Of a stretch of DNA of 24,012 bases, positions 17,549 to 24,012 are shown piece by piece. Position 1 is the stretch's first letter. Each line of letters starts with the position of its first letter. The stretch comes from Penium margaritaceum (taxonomy: Eukaryota > Streptophyta > Zygnematophyceae > Desmidiales > Peniaceae): NCBI GenBank assembly GCA_023375785.1, contig SZWC01000083.1:66390-90401 (forward strand). Direction: 5' to 3'. Under the pieces are notes generated by a model. That model did no database searches, was not told the DNA's origin, and was given only the letters and a program-made list of their open reading frames with translations. The position numbers were made by a program, and so were the translations under genes.

Positions 17549-18260
17549 AAGGTGCATCTGCACTGCATGTGTGCACATGCAGTAGCAGCAGCCGCTGCTG
17601 TAATAGCAGCAATGGCTGCTCTCACAGTGTAATGTGCTTTTGCATCTGTGCAAGTGGGACAGAAACCGCAACCATTGCAACAGCAGCAGTAGCTGCTGCC
17701 GTAGCCGCCTAAGGTGCATTTACACTAGAGAATAAGCTGTAGTAGCTGTGCAACATCCACACTCAACGCAGCAGCAACAAAAACTGGTCTAGCAACCTAA
17801 GGTGCATCTGCACCTACCCACGGATTGTAGCATCTCCAGCCACCACATTGGCGGCAGCAGCTGCTCTGGAAATCTAAGGTACATCTGCACCTGCACACAA
17901 GCTGCAGCAGCCACAGCCACTACAGCTGCATGAGTGATTAATCTCTATGCCTAAAGGTGCATCTGCATCTGAGCACGTGCTGTAGCAGCCGCATTCACCT
18001 CAATAGCTACTGCTCCACCTACCTAAGGTGCATCTGCACTCTCGCACGTGCTACAGAAGCCGCAACCACCACAGCAGCAATAGCAGTTGCTCAAGCAACC
18101 CAAGGTGTATCTACACCTGCACACGTGCTCCAGTAGCTACGGCAGCATCAACACGGGCTACTCCATGAGCATAAGGTGCATTCGCACCCGCGCATGTGCT
18201 ACATCAGTTAGAATCACTGTAGAAGAAGCAGCAGCAGCTCTAGCAGCCTCAAGTGCATTT
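17549..18260 (+). repeat. ~77-bp degenerate tandem repeat downstream of the primer site
   Basis: AAGGTGCATCTGCAC-like cores occur at 17549, about 17628, 17711, 17799, 17876, 17954, 18025, 18102, 18173 and 18251, with spacings of 71-88 and mostly 77-78. Each unit continues with CTGCACACGTGCT, then GTAGCAGCCGCAACCACCACAGCAGC and AAGCAACCTA-like text. Parts are open as Ala-rich peptide (GASAPAHV, VAAAT motifs). A 78-base unit would be 26 codons, so this may be a decayed repeat in the N-terminal part of Gag, or an untranslated leader array. Confidence 0.85.
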
Positions 18261-18528
18261 GGTTCCACGACTTACATTGCAGCAGCAATAGCACCAGCCA
18301 CAGCAGCAGCTATAGCCTTGACTGGCGTGGTTTGTCTGCTTGCATCTGTGGCCTCTACTGTGGTTGTGATTGCAGCATCAGCCATCGTAGCTCTTCCTCC
18401 TCTCTTCTCTCTTTGCTGCTAGGCCTGGTGAGTGCACCTCTTTGCATGAGCATGTTTGTACGTATTGCCTTGCAGCACAGCTTTGAGCTCATACCTTCGT
18501 CACCCCCTACTTTCTCACACCTACTGGG
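18261..18528 (+). other. Ala/Val-rich open stretch after the tandem repeat
   Basis: The plus frame ending at 18422 is rich in Ala, Val, Thr and Ser (for example AAAIAPATAAAIA). It looks like a continuation of the low-complexity leader or Gag N-terminus. Nothing else is recognised. Confidence 0.4.
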
Positions 18529-19982
18529 ATGAGGAGAACTCTGCTGAAATGTTCTTGGCAGAGAGACATCACTATAGCAATGCCAGTAGACGACGAGCAG
18601 TATGCTCCGCTGCAAGCGGATCTGCAAGCGGAGCTGCAACGTGAATGTGTTGCACTCCAAGAGACCCTCACTGTTCCACGTGTAGTTGAAGAGCACTTTC
18701 ATCACAAGCAGGGTGATCGAGATACCTTTTCAAATCAGATTTCTGGACTAGTTTTGAACTGCCTCCAGCCTACGCTACACTCCATTCCCGCTGTATCCAC
18801 TGCTGCTGGCATCCCTGCTGCCCTTGCCACCAATTTTGCTTCCGCATCCACTACTTCAGGCTTTAGTCAGTCTGATCCCATCATAGTAGAAACCACGGCA
18901 AGCGCAACAGCAGCCAAAACACTTGCTCAGCCTTTGCATCTCCTTCTCATCTTGGGAGGTCCACTTGAGTGCTTGGACACAGGATAAGCACCTCTGGGGA
19001 TAATACCATGACTCTTATCCCTCTTTCATCCCCCCTTTTGTCACTATTGAGTCACAGTCTGCTCACACTACTTCTCGGAGAGACAGAATATCTCACTGAT
19101 GAGATCAGTTCATGTTATGCCAACATCGCTTGCCACACACCAGCTAACCCAGTTGGCGCCTACACCCTCATCAAGCATGTTAATACCGTGACCGGCCATG
19201 CAGCCTAGAGCGTTCTCACCGTCGAGTTCAACATGTTATCCATACATGTTGATTAGACTGCTCATGCTTACGGGCACACAGCCTCAAGTGCTGAACAACC
19301 TGGAAAAATCCTCATTTGGGAAGCTTCCAACAGTCTTCTCCATCATCAACAGCCTCATCTCCGAGCTTTCCAACATATTTCTTGAGGTCAAGGCTGCAGA
19401 GCTCAAGCGTCTGACCTCTCAGACACTTGAGCTCTTTCGTGATTCATTGGTGCCCACATTGGTGCTCACTTATTCTGCACTACAGAATACGTGTATTCAT
19501 TGCACTTCTACAACTGCAATCACTACAGTTCTCCCCTCAACTTTGCTGCGACCTCACCATTACACACCTTACCATCATCAACTCTCTCTTCCTCTACATC
19601 TACCTCTGCCCTGTTCAGTCAAGGTGGGGGGCAAGGGAGGAGGGAAGGGCAAAGGTGGGAATTTAGGTGGCGGATTGGGTGGTAGGCAAAGCTGGCATGG
19701 GAAAGGTAAGGATTCCAACGCCTCCTCCTTTGCTTCTTCGCATGGTACTGTGACGTGTTGGAACTGTGGTGCCACCGGGCACTCTGCTCTGAGTGTCCTA
19801 CGCCCCCCGCCGATGCCTGTATGGCTTCTGCCATGCAGGCGCACAAGGCGAGCTCCTTTGGTGGCAGCAGTGGCGCAACCCATGCCCCCTCCTCTACTGC
19901 CACTTTGGGTCCTACCACTCCCACCTCCGCAGCTGCAGCACCCTACAACACCACTGCAACCTAATACCTGCCACCTTATCCC
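18529..19982 (+). pseudogene. copia-B gag, decayed, with broken zinc knuckle
   Basis: Plus-strand frames follow the primer site and repeat. The first (to 18987) has a Leu/Gln/Glu-rich segment (LQADLQAELQRECVALQ) that could be a coiled coil, then Ser/Ala/Thr-rich sequence. The second (19198 on) has a Gly/Lys-rich linker (GKGGGKGKGGNLGGGLGG) and a knuckle CWNCGATGH near 19755. The final SxxEC of the knuckle lies in the next frame because of an apparent one-base deletion at about 19787. An Ala/Thr/Pro-rich tail follows. This has the expected Gag layout, but the capsid core is too decayed to recognise. No protease, integrase or RT follows on this strand. Confidence 0.65.
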
Positions 19983-20435
19983 TGGGGATGACCTCCTGGA
20001 TTTGAGGTTTTTTCCTTGTATGGACGACCGTCTAGGTCCTATACTCCCCAGCGTAGTTCTCGGCGGGCTCCTCACAGAGGTACCAGTCCTCGGTCGTCAT
20101 CATAACATCCAACCAGCCTCAGGACGATTGCCAATTGGATGTTGCGCTCTCCCATATCGTCCATCAGTGCCATCTTCATGAGATTTTGCGTACATGTCTG
20201 AGGTCACTTACGTGTGAGTTTCATGGGGTTCTCTTTGGACCGTCCTCTGGTGGAATTTACAGAAGTCTACCTGTGGATGTTCGGTGGATTGAGGATTGGC
20301 AATCAGTTTGTTTGCCTCATTGCCTTGCTGCTTGTTGCCAGCATCTTCCGCCGCACTTAGCTACCGTTGCTATGACTCGTGTCATTGTGTCTGTGCGTGT
20401 TTCGGGTGCCTTCTGGATCCTGGACCTTGGGTCTT
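19983..20435 (+). other. Unassigned stretch between copia-B gag and copia-4
   Basis: The plus strand has short open frames without a recognisable domain. It may be the rest of copia-B before a breakpoint near 20435, where minus-strand copia-4 sequence begins. Confidence 0.4.
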
Positions 20436-21460
20436 GGGTGGATTCTCAAAGGGAGCCACATCAAGACCAAGGGCAGGCTGTGTTTTCATGAACTTGGACA
20501 TAGTTTTTGTGCTCACATGGGATAGCCAATGGTGTAGCAAGCACTGATGCTCAGAAAAGAGCACACCAGTAACAAACACATGTGTGACAAGAGAGGAAGG
20601 AGCATACTATACAGAGGGAGTGCAGCATTTTCCCCCTTTCAGGTCATCTATGAATGATGCACAAAGCACAAAAACACAGGTATCAATAATATTCACGATG
20701 ATTGGTTCACTGGAATGCTCAACAGTGAGACCCATCCTGGTGCAGGCACGCAGAAAAAGAAAACTGAGCTCGAGATCAGGGACAAAGACCATGTTGAAGA
20801 TGTATTGGGAGCCAAACGGACCATCAAAGTGCAAAATCCAACCACCTTGGACTGGTTCTGCCCGGATCCTGTGTGACTAGACCAAACATGGGAAGAGCCA
20901 AGGAGGACAAAGTCAATGAGACGACATGTCATGTGATGAGTGGCACTAGATTCAAAGATCCAGGTGGCACTCATATCACTATATGTCTTCATGGTTGAGC
21001 AACATGCCACTGAACAGTCAACCTCTGCCTAATGCTCAGTAGAGGCCTCCGAAAAATGATACAGATCACAAGAATTGAACTCATCAAGCCAGGAAATAGT
21101 GTCAGGTCTTGACTCCCCCTCATCAGGTCCAGACTCGGCCATGGGAAATGAACACAACAGGACAAGGTGATCGTGGAAAACTTTCAAACAACCCTGAGTG
21201 CAAAACGAAAGCAGCTTATGAAGGTCCTTGATGGTGCAATCCCAAGGGTCCTGGCCGTTGTTGCTGGCTGGAAAAGACGGTGCCTCAACTTCTCTCGCAG
21301 CTGCAGTGCGTCTCTCCTTCGTGGTGTTGGATGCCATCCACTTCGTGTGTGTCTCATATAGCCCATGTGTGATCTTGCTTCAGACAAGGGACTATTGGCA
21401 CTCTGTGTAGTGGTGGATGCCCCCATGGTCGTAGCACTGGATGGACCGTGCATTACCACT
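20436..21460 (-). pseudogene. copia-4 zinc knuckle, protease and pre-integrase, decayed
   Basis: The minus strand carries a collinear, decayed counterpart of copia-1. A knuckle-like CYDHGGIHHYTEC (about 21400-21440, second Cys changed to His) is followed by TIKDLHKLLSF (copia-1 TIADLHQLLAL). The protease reads WIFESSATHHMTC (20945-20953 encodes ESS where DSG is needed, so it is dead). A VFVPDLELSFLF segment and the pre-integrase HHWLSHVSTK...TQPALGLD come next. It stops abruptly near 20435, just after the FENPP/FKTPP match to copia-1, and integrase core and RT are missing. Several frames are used, so indels are present. It is more diverged than copia-1 and thus probably older. Confidence 0.85.
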
Positions 21461-23711
21461 GTTAGCCAGCGTCATCTACTTCTATCCCGTGCCACACCCC
21501 TTCCTCCCCCTCTTCCCCTGGGTGGCTACTACAATGCATAGGATCTTGCCAGTCAGGGGAGATGAAGAGGATGAAGGAGCAAAAGAGGGAGAGTTGGAGG
21601 AGGGAGTGGTCGATGGTGTCGCCATTGTCACTGCAACAAGCGGGCTCATCTGGTGAGCTCTGGCTGCCTCCTTGGCGGCTTCCTTTTGAGGTAGAAGGGC
21701 TGGGCCCCAGAAAGTAGCTGAAGATGCTAGGGTAGGTCAGCAAGGGCGAGACAGTCTAAGCCCAAGAACATGTCATAGTGATCTAATTGTGCTTCCAGCA
21801 TGAAGGAGTCAAGGGTCCAAAGTTGTGAGCCACCACCAGTACCTAGGTGGGTATAGATACGCATGGCACACCATCACTAGCTAGCTGCCATCTCTGAATC
21901 TCCCTATCAGAGAATGTTGAACTCGTGAGCCAGTTTGGCCTTGTCCCGTGTCTGTCTAGTACTAACAGCGTCAGCGCCAGCTCCCATCCATAGTGAGGAT
22001 CCCCCCCACTCCCGGCCCCTGTCGTGCCCAAGAACAGCCTGCACTGCAAGCCCGTATCTTGAGGGACATCATAAAGTAGGCCTTGCATTTCTTACACTTT
22101 TGTCTGGATCTGATGGGGGTCGGATTCCTGGTACTGACTTTGGTAGTCAGGCTTTACTCTCTCAGTTAGTCCAAACTCGAAACAACACCTCCCAGGAATT
22201 GAAGCCTGTCCCTCACACGTAGCAGGAGGGAGTGTCTCAAAGTTATTTTGTTACCACACTATGGGGAGGAAGACTTCACGCTCCTGGGCAGGTGGGCACC
22301 GTGCAGGAAGACTGCCAGGGAACACCGCTTACCAAGAAGCCGTTAATCTACCTTGAGGAGTGCCGGCACGCCAGGGTGAGGGACGGTCAGCCTAGCTGAA
22401 ACAGGTTCAAACGCTCCTTGCCCGTGTGTCTTCCTCCTCCTCAATCGGGTCCCTGAAGGAGTGGCACTTCTGTTCTGGGAATTTTTCCTGTTCTGCCAAG
22501 ACACACAAAGTGGAATGCCGATCCGCTGCCAATGCACCTCCACTCGCCACCTGCATCCATTGCCATGACATGCCCAAGCACGCCAACAATAGCTATTTGA
22601 TCTCCTTAACAACGTTGCTCTGTCACTGCTTCTGTCATTGGAATTCATCTTGCTGTCTCTACAGGTTGGCAACTTCCAGTGACCTTGGGCTTACCCCTAA
22701 TGAGGTTTCATCTTTATTTTCTGGCCCATTTCCCTTGTCAGTGTTGGGCGCCATGAGTACCCAGTACGGGCCAAGCAACAAAACTCAACAAAATGCCAAT
22801 CCATCAGCATTCCTTGAGGAGCGGGAACCCTGGCAGAAAACTACTTCTCAACACAAGATTTGGCTCAGGCACGTTAGCACTCACTATATTAATGTCAGCA
22901 AGGGGGATGCTGATGTCATCAGACCTGATGTTGATATCAGCAAGGGAATGGCCCTGAGGGTGACAACCTGCACGTTGGCCCTTTTGCTTCTATTCTCCTC
23001 CTCTTTTTTTTCGCTCACCTCCTGAGCAGCTTCCGCGGGGTATGCGTGAGGAGATGGCCTCGTCATTCCCACCGCAAAAGTTGCGTCAGTAGCTGCAACT
23101 CCTGCTGCTGCTGTGGAAACTGTGTCAGCTGCGGCTGCTGTGTGTCTGCTGTGTTCTTTTGCTACTGTGCTGCTGCATTGCCGCTTTGGCAGCCTGGTGA
23201 TCCGTGGCTGCTGCACCACTTTGCTGCAGCACTGCTGCTGCACTGATTCTCCTGTCTTGCTACTACCTCAAAACTACTATTGTGCTGCTTTCATGTTACT
23301 ACTGTTACTTCCCTGCTGCTGCTTCTCTGCTTCTCATTCGTTACCATTGCTGTGCTGCTACCCTGCCTCTGATGCTTTGCTGCTGCAGTTTTCCTGCTAT
23401 GCTGTTGTTGCTACGCTACCGCTGCTGTGCTAATACGTAAGTGTGCTAGAGCTGTTGTGTTGTTGTATCTACTGCATTTTCTCCTCCTTCTGCTGTATTT
23501 GCAGCCGTCCACTTGTCGTGGTGGTATTAACTGATTCCCTCCCACAGCACGGTGGTGCTGTTGTTGTGACTGTAACTCTGCTGGCGCTACCAACTGCACT
23601 GGGTCACTGTGGTGTGGTGGGTCCTCAAAGGAAGATGGCTGCAGTCGTACCTCTCAAAGCTTACTTTGTTTCTGCAGCTCTCCTTTGCAGCTCAGAGACA
23701 GATGCCTCATT
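21461..23711 (-). pseudogene. copia-4 leader and Gag N-terminal region, strongly decayed
   Basis: This is bounded by the mutated primer site and by the knuckle, so by position it must hold the leader and Gag. From the primer-site side, a CAG/CTG-rich region (23700-23050) precedes a minus-strand frame (23243-22884) with Ala/Thr/Val-rich sequence, then SEKKEEENRSKR. A Ser-rich segment (21690-21600: STSKGSRQGGSQSSPDEP) precedes the knuckle, as in copia-1. The part at 22090-22880 has open frames on both strands (the longest plus-strand one is 22426-23025) without recognisable motifs. The Gag assignment rests on position. Confidence 0.5.
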
Positions 23712-23723
23712 TCTCTGATATCA
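23712..23723 (-). other. copia-4 primer binding site, mutated
   Basis: The minus strand reads TGATATCAGAGA, 10 of 12 matches to TGGTATCAGAGC. Both changes are transitions or simple substitutions. LTR-like sequence follows on the expected side. Confidence 0.7.

Positions 23724-24012
<289 letters not shown>

Noticed and set aside
21730..21830. A minus-strand phrase resembling a Ty3/gypsy protease (LDHYDMFLGLD)
   Set aside because: It is short and isolated, with no DTG/DSG partner upstream in frame; not enough to call a gypsy element.
22426..23025. A 199-codon plus-strand open frame as a possible host gene
   Set aside because: No domain or signal is visible; it lies antisense inside the span of copia-4 between its primer site and its knuckle. 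Kept only as unexplained sequence.

Overview
This window holds only eukaryotic transposable elements. No cellular gene, rRNA, tRNA or CRISPR array could be supported. It contains pieces of several related Ty1/copia LTR retrotransposons on both strands and one hAT DNA transposon, all disabled by stops and frameshifts. The copia elements use an initiator-Met-tRNA type primer site (TGGTATCAGAGC). That site, the DUF659-type hAT transposase, the CAG/CTG-rich reading frames and the absence of host genes suggest a large, repeat-rich plant or streptophyte-alga genome. A charophyte such as Chara is my guess and is not shown by the sequence.

Layout. (1) 1-7364, minus strand: the youngest and most GC-rich copia element (copia-1), cut by the window start. 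Read from high to low coordinates it has an LTR (7364-6323), a primer site (6322-6311), a leader packed with 20 CCGCGG palindromes, gag with poly-Gln and a CCHC knuckle, protease, integrase and reverse transcriptase. It has four in-frame TAG stops, one frameshift, and a 294-bp direct duplication around a single N that looks like an assembly fault. (2) 7365-7550: a plus-strand fragment of a related LTR into which copia-1 seems to have inserted. (3) 7553-8600, minus strand: a gag fragment of a different copia lineage. (4) 8600-9515: nothing recognised. (5) 9518-12257, plus strand: copia-2, a Ser/Pro-rich connector followed by reverse transcriptase and RNase H, much decayed. (6) 12266-17319, plus strand: one copia LTR, split by a complete hAT transposon at 12573-16678 with TIRs and an 8-bp target-site duplication TTTCTCGG. 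(7) 17320-20435, plus strand: primer site, a ~77-bp tandem repeat and a decayed gag (copia-B). The LTR in (6) is therefore shared by copia-2 on its left and copia-B on its right. (8) 20436-24012, minus strand: another decayed copia (copia-4) with pre-integrase, protease, gag, a mutated primer site and an LTR that runs into an (AC)n tract at the window end.

The nesting gives an order of events: the copia-2/LTR/copia-B array came first and hAT entered its LTR later, while copia-1 entered an older LTR fragment. None of these elements looks autonomous. The main points for a second look are the fully resolved hAT ends with clustered subterminal CATCG/CGATG motifs, the CCGCGG array in the copia-1 leader, the excess of TAG among the in-frame stops, and the duplication around the N.
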